Shown piece after piece: positions 1 through 9,115 of a stretch of 64,000 nucleotides of DNA. The notes beneath the pieces were generated by a model. The model was not told the DNA's origin. It saw nothing but the letters and a program-made list of their open reading frames with translations, and made no database searches. The number at the start of each line of letters is the position of its first letter. Position 1 is the first letter of the stretch. Made by a program: the position numbers and the translations under genes. The DNA is from Protopterus annectens (lineage: Eukaryota > Chordata > Ceratodontiformes > Protopteridae), in contig NC_056739.1 of the NCBI RefSeq assembly GCF_019279795.1, positions 18,774,910-18,838,909 of the forward strand, written 5' to 3'.

Positions 1-900
1 ATTCCACCTTATGTCTGTCACTCTGTGAGGTGGTAATGTTGCAGACATTTCCGTGGTGTTTAATACGGCGCCTATAAAGTTTATACATTGACAAGGCGAC
101 AAGGAGGACTTTGCAAAATTTATAGAAATACCCAGGTTGTTGCAAAGATGGATAGTATAATCCCTGGCCATTATGAGATCCTGTTTGGTGGTAGCGGAAA
201 TGAGCCAGTCGTCTAAGTATGGAAACACCTGGAATCCTTTTGTCTCAGATGAGCCATGACCATTGCCAGACATTTGGTGAACGCCCGGGAGGCTGTGGTG
301 AGACCAAAGGGCAGGGCCCTGAATTGAAAATGACTGACTCCTAGCCGGAAGCGGAGAAACCTCCTGGAGCGCCTGTGTATTTTTATGTGGTAGTACGCAT
401 CCTGGAGGTCTAACGAGCACATCCAGTTGTCTCTGCCCAAAAAGGGCAGAATGGACTGCAGTGTTACCATCCGAAATTTTGTCTTTAACACATAGTTGTT
501 TAACCTGCTGAGGTCCAAAATGGATCTCCAATCTCCTGTCTTTTTTGGTACCAAAAAGAACCTGGAGTAGATTCCGGATCCTAGCTGATCTGCTGGGACT
601 GCCTGGATGACTCTTTTGTTTAACAACTTTTTTATTTCTAGCTGAGGCTGACCCCTCTGCGCGGGTGGTACGTCTGGTAGGGGTTTTGGCGGTTGTACCG
701 GAGGGAAAGTGAGAGGAATTTTGTAACCCTCGGGATATGATCTTCTGTACCCATGTGTCTTGAGTGATGGATTGCCAGGCTTCCGGGTACAGAGATAATC
801 TTCCCCCGACTGCCTCCGAAGGTGGACAGTCGGGCAGCTTCTCAGGGATGCTGAAAGGGTTGGTCAGGGAAAGATTCCCTGGAACCCTGGTTTTGTGGAC
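1..900 (-). pseudogene. Reverse transcriptase fragment of copy A
   Basis: The best open stretch is 213-626 and carries the RT landmarks in order: FLVPKKTGDWR, LDLSRLNN, MVTLQSILPFLG, LDLQDAYYHI and LPFGLTTASRAFTK. The catalytic YLDDW box follows at about 205-222 but in another frame, so a single-base shift lies near 240. Upstream, 640-900 matches the RT N-terminal region of the other copies in broken frames. The fragment continues past the left edge. It would have copied the element RNA into cDNA. The frame is broken at least twice, so no working product is expected. Confidence 0.88.
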
Positions 901-3067
901 CCCCTCTGCCCCTGGGGCGGCATCTGTTATTATTCCCCCCTCTGCCTCTAGGGGGAAATTCACCACGTGCAGCAGGCGTGACTCCCTGTGGTTTGCGGAA
1001 CCACATCTTTCCACCCCTCTGTCCCTTAGGATAAGGTCTAGAAGGTGTGGAAAAATGGACTCCCATGGCAGAGAGAGTCTTACCATCTTGCTCGCATCTG
1101 GTGAAGGTATTCTTCACCTGAGGCCCGAACAATTCTCAACCGTCAAAGGGAGTGTTGGTGAAGGACGCCTTGAAGGGGTCGGCAAAATTACAGAGTCGCA
1201 TCCAAGCGTGGCGTCTCAACGCAACGCCTGTGCCAGCGGTCCTACTCGCTCCATTGGCTGCATAAGAGATTAGCCGCATGGAGGAGTTAACAATGGAGTT
1301 CAGGGTAGCCAGCTGAGAGTTTATTTTGTCCTTAAACCCCGCAACAGAAGGATCCTGTACCGTTTCACCCAGCTCTGTGAGCAAGTCTCTTTGAAGGCGG
1401 GTGAAATGACATAAATAGTTCAGCGATCGCATAGAAAAAGTCGCTGAAGCAAAGGTCCGCTTGCCGTACCTGTCCATGGTCCTGGACTCTTTGTTAGGAG
1501 GATGAACAGATACATAAGGATCAGCTAATTCCTTCTTAGTGGCTGCTGCCACCACCATAGCATCAACTGAAACACCTTTGGTGAGAAAGGATTTGTCATC
1601 TGGTGCAGAAATAAATTTCGAAGGCCTCCTAGGGGTAGGTTCCATTGAATCAGGAGCTGCCCACGCCTTTCTAGCCACTACCTCCATTAGTGGGTCGAAA
1701 GGGGGAGACACTCAGGAGGGGAAGGGCGAGATCCAAAGGCATCAAGGTAAACCGACTCGTCCTCAGAAGGTTTGAGAGTGGACCAATTTCCCCTCTGTCT
1801 TAGGATCTCCAGGATGTCTGAAAAGGAGACATCCTCAGAGGGGGATCTGGGGGAACCCTCTGACCCATCCAAGTCGGTGTCCGACGTGACAAACTCGGGG
1901 GAGTCTATGTGCTTCCTCTTGCACTTTCTTTTCTTAGGGGGTTCCCCAGAAGCTTCAGGGGAACCCTCGGAAGAGGAGGAGACACCCAAAGTGGGTACCT
2001 TACACTTTGGATCTCTGCTGTCGGTTATAGGAGGGTGGCCAGAGACCGTAACAGGCACTACAGAGGGAGGAGCCGCAGAACTTAACATTGGAGTGGACAC
2101 TGGGTCCAGCACACTCCTCATCAACTCGAAGGCTCCCCTATCAGACACCAAAGGTAGCCCCGGCTCCGAAGAGGCCGGAACCGCCCCCAGAACCGAAAGA
2201 GAAGGCTCCGAAAATGATGTTGGGGCCGAACTAACCAGAGCCGAAGCTCCGAGAGGGAGAGCGGGGTCAGACAAGGGTCCGATGCCACTCGCCCCCTCGG
2301 AGCTGACAATGGAGTCCCGGCACCCGGACCTCTCCATGGACGGAACCAATAAAGAGGTCGGAGCCGATGACACCGGAGCCAAAGGAGGGGGTATCGGCTC
2401 CGACGTGGGCAAGGTCACAGTTCCGACGAACTCCGGCTCCGAACTCGAGAGATGAGTCGGAGGAGGAATGGATAACTGTATCGAAGGAGCCAGTCTGGTG
2501 AGATGGGCTCTGAAGCATTTGGGCCAGAGCCTGGGACTTTATGAGTTTACTGACCACCCTCTCGATGTCGTGATCGGAGAGCCTGGAAGACCTCGATGAA
2601 TGAGTCCTACGACTCCGCTCCGATAGAAGGGGGGACCTCGGAACCGATCTGACGGACTCTAAAGAAGGGGACCTAGAGCGCTTGCACGCTGGGGTCGGCT
2701 CCGATGATGGTTTCGAAACGGAACCCACTTTGCTCGCCTCGGAGCCAGCCGGAACCGAGGTCGGAGCCATCTCGACAACACCAGCCCTCGGCTCAGAAGC
2801 TGGAGCCGAGGATTTGGCGGTTTTTGATGGCTTCTCTGAGCTAGACTTGGATGGGGAGTCATCAGGCTTTAACAAGCCCCTTAGAATAAGCGTGTTACGC
2901 CTTTCCTGCAGGACTCTTGAACTAAATCCGTGACAAACGGAACAAGAGTCCTGCAGGTGTAAAGGCCCCAAGCAATAGACACAAGAAGTGTGAGCGTCTG
3001 TCAGAGACATTTTCTGACAGCACGAGTCACAGTTCTTGAATCCCGAGACCTTAATGTCTTTGGACAT
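842..3067 (-). pseudogene. gag-like ORF1 of copy A, frameshifted
   Basis: The start is taken at the ATG at 3067, giving MSKDIKVSGFK as in copies EG and F. The N-terminus carries the family Cys/His motif (CDSC, KMSLTDAH, CVYCLG, HLQDSC). A Ser/Pro/Glu-rich middle follows, then an acidic segment (DLDGSEGSPRSPSED), the conserved DRYGKR and RSLNYLCHFTRLQRDL block, and an Arg/Gly-rich tail (RGRGG) that could bind nucleic acid. The pieces lie in shifted frames at 2267-3088, 1687-2418, 1136-1711 and 842-1132. It would be the structural, RNA-packaging protein. The RT frame overlaps its end. Confidence 0.85.
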
Positions 3068-3148
3068 TGCCCTAAGACAGTCACACAATCAGTACACACA
3101 CTCACTCACTTACACACAAGTGGAGATGAGGGGACTGATTAAAAGAAC

Positions 3149-3149
<1 letters not shown>

Positions 3150-3218
<69 letters not shown>
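3150..3218. repeat. (CA)n microsatellite in the leader of copy A
   Basis: About 34 uninterrupted CA units lie between the gag start and the terminal repeat of copy A. The leaders of F, EG, K and B are also CA-rich in the same place, so this tract probably expanded from an element-borne CA-rich leader. Confidence 0.97.
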
Positions 3219-3220
<2 letters not shown>

Positions 3221-3430
3221 GTTGAGTAAAGAAACTAAGGCCTGTAGGCCTCATTATAAAAGTTAACTTAAGGGGTGGGTAGGGCTTACGAAACAAACTC
3301 TATTAAGTAAAAAAAATCTATAGGTAACAAAGTAGGGAAAATAGCCTAATAAGTATCTCAAAAAATTAGAAATTCGTTGAAAAAATCCTTTACTGACCTG
3401 AGCCGGTAAAAAAAACAACCTCGCAGCGAA

Positions 3431-3570
3431 GCGGCAAACGAGATCTGGGGAGTTAGCGCATGGTATTGTGGGATATAGGGCTGCCTCGAGCCGGTAAAAA
3501 TAGCTCTCGAGCTATAATATAGGCCAAGTCGGAGCCAGCAAGAATGAAGGCGAGAATGACAACTTAACAT
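3431..3570 (-). repeat. Right (5-prime) terminal repeat of copy A
   Basis: Starts at the gcggcaaacgagatctgggg box shared by all copies and ends in gacaacttaacat. Compared with EG and F it has lost most of the GGAGCCGA/TCGGCTCC hairpin: only tcggagcc remains before agcaagaatgaaggcgag. Confidence 0.85.
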
Positions 3571-3842
3571 CATCTAACACTACAAATCACAAGAAAATAA
3601 CATCTCCTGCACATATAATGACACCAAACACACTTTTTACTACGTTTCTGCAGGGCAACCCCCCCCCCCCCCGTAAATTAAATATATCAACTCCAATATC
3701 GCACTACAGTGGGAAAAAGTTAATTTCCTAACCCCACTGTATCAAGCCCCCTTGCAGAAACGTAGCAAAAAGAGTGTTTTGTAGTTTGGTGTTATCATCT
3801 GTGGAGAGGGTGTTATTTTCTTGTGATTTGTAGTGTTAGATG
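3571..3842. mobile_element. MITE-like inverted-repeat element 1
   Basis: A 272-bp non-coding unit with long imperfect inverted ends. The left end catctaacactacaaatcac is answered by gtgatttgtagtgttagatg at the right end, and similarity continues inward to ctacgtttctgcag. The core holds a run of about 14 C and the phrase caactccaatatcgcactacagtggg, which recurs in a shorter relative at 12823-12962. No coding capacity, so presumably mobilised in trans by a DNA transposase. It starts at the base after the terminus of copy A. The superfamily cannot be told from the ends alone. Confidence 0.75.
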
Positions 3843-3886
3843 TTATTAAATTCAATGTCATGGGTTTTAGATGTTTTGAAGGAGAC

Positions 3887-3888
<2 letters not shown>

Positions 3889-3964
<76 letters not shown>

Positions 3965-3975
3965 ATTTATTTATT
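3889..3975. repeat. (TA)n microsatellite
   Basis: Alternating TA interrupted by a few TTTA units. Confidence 0.95.
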
Positions 3976-4394
3976 TTTAAACTGCATAAACAGCAGTCAA
4001 CAACCCTAAAAGTGAAAGGGAAGGAAGGCAAAATGTCATTGAGAAGGCACAAGCGAAATTGACAAGAAAAAACTGAAAAAATTCAGCAAACATTGACTAT
4101 CGGTAAAAAAAAAAAAAAAAAAGACCAATAAAATAAAATTTTTGAGATGGAGCTCTTATATGTTCAGATCTTGCTGCTGCTTGGAAAGTAAGCAAAGAAT
4201 ACCTGAGTTAATCGGGGGACATTGGCATTGTGGGAAAGAAAGATTCTTAAAAGGCTCAAGGCTGGAGCACTCCATTTGTTGGATCTGATCCAAGCAGTGA
4301 TTCAAGCACCCACACATTGGATAGACTGAATAAAGAGGATGATACCAAACACAAGACAAAATCAAAAACATTCCATATAATCATGAGCAATTGA

Positions 4395-4433
4395 GATCTC
4401 TCTCTCTCTTGCTCTCCTTTTCTCTCTCTCTCA
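4395..4433. repeat. CT-rich low-complexity tract
   Basis: Imperfect (CT)n with short interruptions (tctctctctctcttgctctcc and a second run). The Arg/Glu-rich minus-strand frames here are translations of this tract. Confidence 0.85.
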
Positions 4434-5119
4434 GCTTCAACACACTGTAGCTCAAAGCAGCTCCAGCGTGAAGTACACAAGCCCAATAAGCTACACTCCA
4501 TGTTACTAAAATTATAAAGATGTTTTTATTTACAGTGACCATTTTCAAACAATGATGTTCTTCCTCAGACATTTTCTGTGACCAGCATCTTTCCAGTATA
4601 GCAACACTGTGTCTAATTATTCTTACTAGCCTCTTGCTTCATAAAACAGTCTTAATACTAGAAAAGAGGACACTGAATATCCAGGCACAACTTGGTGAAT
4701 GGTAAAACTGCATAGAGAAAAGGACTCCTCTATAAAAATTAAAACTATTGCTATCAGATTACTTTATTTTAATTTATACCACATAATGTAGAGAACTTCT
4801 TGCTGCTGCAAGAGGCCATACTAAGCAGGCATTTACTCTTGTGCTGATGATAAAGTAGATATTCTCATTATATGGTATTTGAAATTTAAATAACCTGAAT
4901 ACTCCTAAGAGTAGTCAGGACTTGATCAGAATTGAAAATACACTTGCAATCCACCATTAAATAACATTCAAAAAGTCAAGTGAAAACATCACACTCAAAA
5001 CATGCTTAAGTATATGCATCAGAAATAAATAAGAGGAACTGAATACTAAAAGAAGCAATGCAAAAATATTTGAATATTTTGAATTTACCTTGTACAAGAT
5101 CAAAAGTTATAATTTTGCA

Positions 5120-5481
5120 ACTCTCAATTCAGTACATTGGATATTGATATATTTAAGTCCTGGAGGGAACCTGCTTCTACGTTTAGTTGCCAAATTAGTT
5201 CTCTGTACTCGATCCTGGTTTCCCAGGGACCACCTCTTGTATTAATATGAACATTATCCAATACAAAAAACTTAAAACATGAGGTCTTAGATATAAAGGA
5301 ATCTTACAACATGCATTTGTATCTTTTTTGATAGCAAGGTCATACATGCACTCGTAAATGTGTCTCCTTAGTGTTCTTTCAGTTTTTCCAACATGGAAGG
5401 AGGTTCATGACAAATATAAGATCAGTACTTCGACAATTAAAATGATTACTAGGTGTTTAGGTTGTGTTATGCACAGTAAAT
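5120..5481 (-). pseudogene. Penelope-like element, GIY-YIG endonuclease end
   Basis: Read on the minus strand, the segment translates in broken frames to VGKTERTLRRHIYEC followed downstream by RGGPWETRIEYRELIWQLN. This is the usual order of the C-terminal GIY-YIG endonuclease of Penelope-like retroelements (VGKT..LRRR...H, then RGG...R...E..WI..L). The segment is the 3-prime part of the element whose RT half lies at 11613-12700. DIRS copy B is inserted between the two halves. Several frameshifts make it a dead remnant. It would nick target DNA to prime reverse transcription. Confidence 0.75.
5371..5480. repeat. Left copy of a ~110-bp duplication flanking copy B
   Basis: From gtgttctttcag to gcacagtaa this matches 11613-11724 with about five scattered differences. 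Both belong to the Penelope-like element. Confidence 0.8.
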
Positions 5482-5898
5482 AGAAGTTATGTCCTTACCA
5501 TAACGTTCCATGTGGAGTGTTCATCTCGCCTTTGTTCTTACACATGGGCCGCTTGGCAAAGCTCTGCATCGAGAAGAAGCTCGAGACCAACCTGTCTCCC
5601 ACAATTCCCCTCTGCCTTTACCTCAGATCTAGTTTGCAAACAATACCAGATCCCAACGGGAATGAAACACACAACATACATGCTAAGGCGTAGCTGAAAA
5701 CAGCAGTAACAGCTGAGAGAAACAGAAGTGGGAGAACCAAACCAGACACCTAAACTGGACGTTCTTCCTGACCTTGGGTGGGAGGGTGGGAATGTAAGAA
5801 CAAAGGCGAGATGAACACTCCACATGGAACGTTATGGTAAGGACATAACTTCTATATGTGAGAGTGTTCAATCTCGCCGTTTGTTCTTACACATGGGT
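5482..5898 (-). repeat. Left (3-prime) terminal repeat and ICR of copy B
   Basis: The outer ~62 bp (5482-5543) is repeated inverted at 5792-5853. Directly after it, 5854-5898 (atgtgagagtgttcaatctc onward) is the complement of the right end at about 11570-11612. This back-to-back complement of both ends is the internal complementary region that DIRS elements use to template a circular intermediate. The part matching the right repeat runs to the agatctagtttg box at 5638. The GGAGCCGA hairpin found in the right repeat is missing here. Confidence 0.9.
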
Positions 5899-5928
5899 AG
5901 CGTCCCTAGCTCCGTGACCCTGAGAAAC

Positions 5929-7380
5929 TCACGGAAGAACGTTCCTGAGCACAGTGGAACCAAAGGTTGCCCTGTCCCTGGAAACCCTATCTACTTTGTA
6001 ATGAGTAATGAATGTATGTGGTTTAGACCAAGTGGCGGCCGCACAAATAGTATCCAAAGGTAGGCGGGCCGCATGAGCCAGGGATTTAGATATTGATCTA
6101 GTAGAATGTCCTTTCGGTTTGACGGGTAAACTCTGCTCAGTAGCAGTATAAACAAAAGTAATACAATCGGATAGCCATTTGGAAAGGGTTCGCTTCGTCA
6201 CTGCCATGCCCTTTCTGCTGTCCGCAAAAGCTATAAAGAGTTGATCTGTCTTTCTGTGATCCTTTGTTCTATCCAAGTAAAATCTGAGTTGTCTATGAAC
6301 ATCCAACTTGTGTAACATATATTCTAGCTTATTGGAATGGTTCTTGAAAAATGTGGGGAGCTCAATGGACTGATTAATGTTATTGATTGAACAAACCTTG
6401 GGAAGAAAGGACGGATTAGTGCGAAGCGATACCCTATCAGGGTGAAAGATCAAATATGGGTGTCTAATGGAAAGAGCTTGAAGTTCTGATACTCGTCTGG
6501 CTGAAGTGATAGCTACCAGAAAGAGGGTTTTCCATGACAAAAACTTCAAAGAACATGAAGAGGCTGGTTCAAAGGGTGGTAGCATTAGCTGTGATAACAG
6601 GAGGTTCAGATTCCATGGTGGTGTAGGAAACCTGACTGGTGGTCTGATATGGAAAGACCCTTTTAGAAAGGCCTTACAAAGCCTATGAGCCATAATAGGC
6701 GCCCCATTTTCTCCCACATGAAAGTTTGAAATAGCAGCCAATTGAACCCTCAAAGTGGCAGGAGAAGCTGCTTGGAGAAATAGTATGGATAGAAACTCCA
6801 AGACTTTGTTCAGTGGGGCTATTAAGGGATCCAAATGTTGCGTAGTTGTCCAGTGTACAAAACGCTTCCACTTACTAGTGTAAATTTTTGTAGTGGAAGC
6901 TTTATGAGAAGCCACCAGAATATTTTGAACCGCAGGAGAAAGAAGATCAGACCTGGCTAAGAAGGGAAGCGGAGCAGCCAAGCTGCTAGTCCGAGGGATA
7001 GGAGTGACGGGTGAAGAGCCCCTGATGAGTGGGTCAGTAGATCCGGCTCTGGGTCCAGAATCCAGGGTTCCCGTATTTGGTGTGCTTGAAGAAAGGGAAA
7101 CCAAATTTGATGAGGCCAGAATGAGGCAATGAGGATTATTGTCCTCTCCAGGTTGTTGGCTTTCTGTAGAAATTTTGGAATCAGAGGTATAGGAGGGAAG
7201 GCGTACAGGAGACCCGGGGGCCAATCGTGAATCAGAGCGTCCCTGGGGACTTCCCCTGGACGGGGTAATAGGGCAAAGTAGCTTCTGCATTTGGCATTCA
7301 TTGGAGACACAAACAGATCGCAGCAAGGCTGGCCCCACTTGCGAAATATCATGTCCGCAATTGTTCGTTTGAGGGACCAC
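5929..7380 (-). CDS. Tyrosine recombinase of copy B
   Basis: An uninterrupted 483-residue frame. Residues ~155-265 look like the N-terminal helical, core-binding half (SKWKRF..W, LRVQLAAISNFH). The catalytic half holds Arg295/296 (TSARRVSEL), His425 and Arg428 (HSTR), Trp451, His455 and the presumed nucleophile Tyr461 (FITHY), so the R-H-R-H/W-Y set of tyrosine recombinases is complete. It would integrate a circular DNA copy without target duplication. The first ~140 residues overlap the Dam-like end of the RT frame in another register; the true start is uncertain and may depend on recoding or a separate message. Confidence 0.9.
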   Translation of the reverse strand: MVPQTNNCGHDISQVGPALLRSVCVSNECQMQKLLCPITPSRGSPQGRSDSRLAPGSPVRLPSYTSDSKISTESQQPGEDNNPHCLILASSNLVSLSSSTPNTGTLDSGPRAGSTDPLIRGSSPVTPIPRTSSLAAPLPFLARSDLLSPAVQNILVASHKASTTKIYTSKWKRFVHWTTTQHLDPLIAPLNKVLEFLSILFLQAASPATLRVQLAAISNFHVGENGAPIMAHRLCKAFLKGSFHIRPPVRFPTPPWNLNLLLSQLMLPPFEPASSCSLKFLSWKTLFLVAITSARRVSELQALSIRHPYLIFHPDRVSLRTNPSFLPKVCSINNINQSIELPTFFKNHSNKLEYMLHKLDVHRQLRFYLDRTKDHRKTDQLFIAFADSRKGMAVTKRTLSKWLSDCITFVYTATEQSLPVKPKGHSTRSISKSLAHAARLPLDTICAAATWSKPHTFITHYKVDRVSRDRATFGSTVLRNVLP

Positions 7381-9115
7381 TCGTGAGGTAACAGGATGGC
7401 TCTGCTCAACCTGTCAGCTATGACGTTGGATAACCTCGGGATGTGAATTGCTATCAGAAAGCGACCTGTGGACTCTGCCCATTGCCAAATTCTCATGGCC
7501 TCTCTGCATAATTGGTAAGATTTGGTTCCTCCTTGCTTGTTTATGTACCAGACTACGGACATGTTGTCCGATTGAACTGCAATGGTCCCTAGAGGTAGAA
7601 GGGGAGAAAAGTGTTGCAACGCTAGAAACACTGCCCTCATCTCCAGAACATTGATGAGCAGATTGTACTCTAGATTGGTCCATTCTCCTTGGACTGTCTG
7701 TCCCTGAAAGATGCCCCCCCACCCTATCAGGGAAGCGTCTGTGGTCACCGTAGCTGTCGGAGTGGGTAGCACAAATGGTCGGCCGCCGGAGAGATTGCAA
7801 CTCTGAAGCCACCAAGACAGGTGCGATTTGCAGATGTTCGTGATGTGAATTTCGTGTGTCAGAGGTAACTGTTGGAACGACCATTGTGCGAATAGCAGCC
7901 ATTGAAGGACTCTCATGTGCAGTCTTCCCAAGGGTATCGCAATGAGGGAAGCTGCCATGAGACCCAAAACTTTCAGAACCAGTTTTGCCGGGGATTTTTT
8001 GGACAACAGGAGAAGAGATATGTGATTTTGTAAAGAGGCTATTCTTTCTGAAGGAAGCCTTAGAATCAAGCAACGAGTATCTAATTCTGCTCCTATGAAT
8101 GAGATATGCTGTGATGGCTGTAATACAGATTTTTCGAAATTTACGGAAATTCCGAGATGAACACAGAGTTCTAGTGTGTAATCCCTGGCCTGAATCAGTC
8201 GACCCTCGGTGGTGGCAGTAAGGAGCCAGTCGTCCAGATACGGAAACACCTGGAATCCTAGGCGTCTCAAGTGAGACGCTACCACTGCCATACATTTGGT
8301 GAAGACCCTGGGGGCTGAGGTCAGACCAAAGGGCAGGGCTCGAAATTGAAAGTGACTGGCTCCCAGCCGGAAGCGCAAGTGATCCCTGGACGCTCTGGCC
8401 ATTTTGATGTGGTAGTACGCGTCCTTGAGATCTATTGAGCACATCCAGTCGTCCTTCTGTAAGAATGGAAGGATCGATTGAAGCGTGACCATCCGGAACT
8501 TTTCTTTCTTGACGAAAGTATTGAGCTTGCTTAGGTCCAGAATTGGCCTCCAGTCTCCTGTCTTTTTTGGAACTAAAAAGAACCTTGAGTAAGTTCCGAA
8601 TTCTCTTTGGTCCACCGGGACTGGTTGGATGACTCTTTTTTCTAGCAGCTTTGAAATTTCTATAGCTGCAGGATCTCGCAGATGGGGCGATACATCTGGG
8701 AGTCTTTTCTGCGGTAATGGGGAAACAGAAATGGAATTCTGTAACCTCTGGTAATGATGCTTTTTACCCATTTGTCTGAAGTAAGACTTTTCCAGGCCTG
8801 AGGGTAAAAAGCTAAGCGACCCCCGACTGCCTCCAGAGCAGGACAGTCGGGCCTCCTCTCAGGAGTGCTGGAAAGGCTTCCCAGGGAGTGTATCCCTGTC
8901 ACCTTGGTTTTGCGGACCCCCTCTGCCGCCAGGGCGACGTCTTCCACCTCTGCCCCCCCCTCTGCCTCTGGAGGGGGCATCACCCTGTGTGCCTGGGAAA
9001 GAGCCTTGGGGTTTTCGAAACCACATTTTTCCACCTCGTTGCCCTTTGGGGTACGGTCTGGATGGGGTGGAAAAACGGACTCCGACAGCAGACAGAGTCT
9101 TTCCCTCTTGCTCAC
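6957..9115 (-). pseudogene. RT / RNase H / Dam-like polyprotein of copy B
   Basis: The main open part (6957-8771, 604 residues) is the longest of its kind here. RT: FLVPKKTGDWR at ~65-75, SIDLKDAYYHI with Asp114, and YLDD at 178-181. RNase H: Asp345 (TTDAS), Glu377 (LEMRA), Asp402 (QSDNMS) and Asp453 (IADRLSR), a full catalytic set. A Dam-methylase-like block spans ~480-565 (CCDLF, NAKC, YF, then LLYAFPP). The N-terminal part (LEAVGG, WVKSIITRGYRIPF) lies in another frame at 8660-9115, so one shift sits near 8710. It overlaps gag upstream and YR downstream. The shift may be real or an assembly error. Confidence 0.88.

Larger units (their letters stand above)
1..3570 (-). mobile_element. DIRS-type retrotransposon copy A (5-prime part)
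   Basis: The window opens inside the reverse transcriptase of this element and it runs to its 5-prime terminus at 3570, where the sequence ends in aacttaacat as in copies F and EG. Order on the minus strand: right terminal repeat, CA-rich leader, gag, start of RT. The RNase H, Dam-like and YR parts would lie left of the window. The gag frame is split into at least four pieces, so the copy is dead or carries assembly errors. A MITE begins at the next base. Assignment rests on direct similarity to the other copies in this window. Confidence 0.93.
3843..5115. other. Intron-like AT-rich DNA, no gene seen
   Basis: No open frame with recognisable content on either strand. It holds a (TA)n tract (3889-3975), an A-run near 4105, a CT-rich tract (4395-4433) and otherwise unremarkable AT-rich sequence. 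The right end grades into the Penelope-like remnant. Confidence 0.6.

Noticed and set aside
3102..3296. Val/Cys repeat protein from the CA tract
   Set aside because: Pure microsatellite translation.
4256..4572. Overlapping minus-strand frames with Arg/Glu repeats
   Set aside because: Translation of a CT-rich tract; no domain or homologous copy in the window.
5538..5871. Short frames inside the terminal repeats repeating SYVLTITFHV
   Set aside because: Translations of the conserved inverted end sequence, present wherever the end is present; no sign of coding use.
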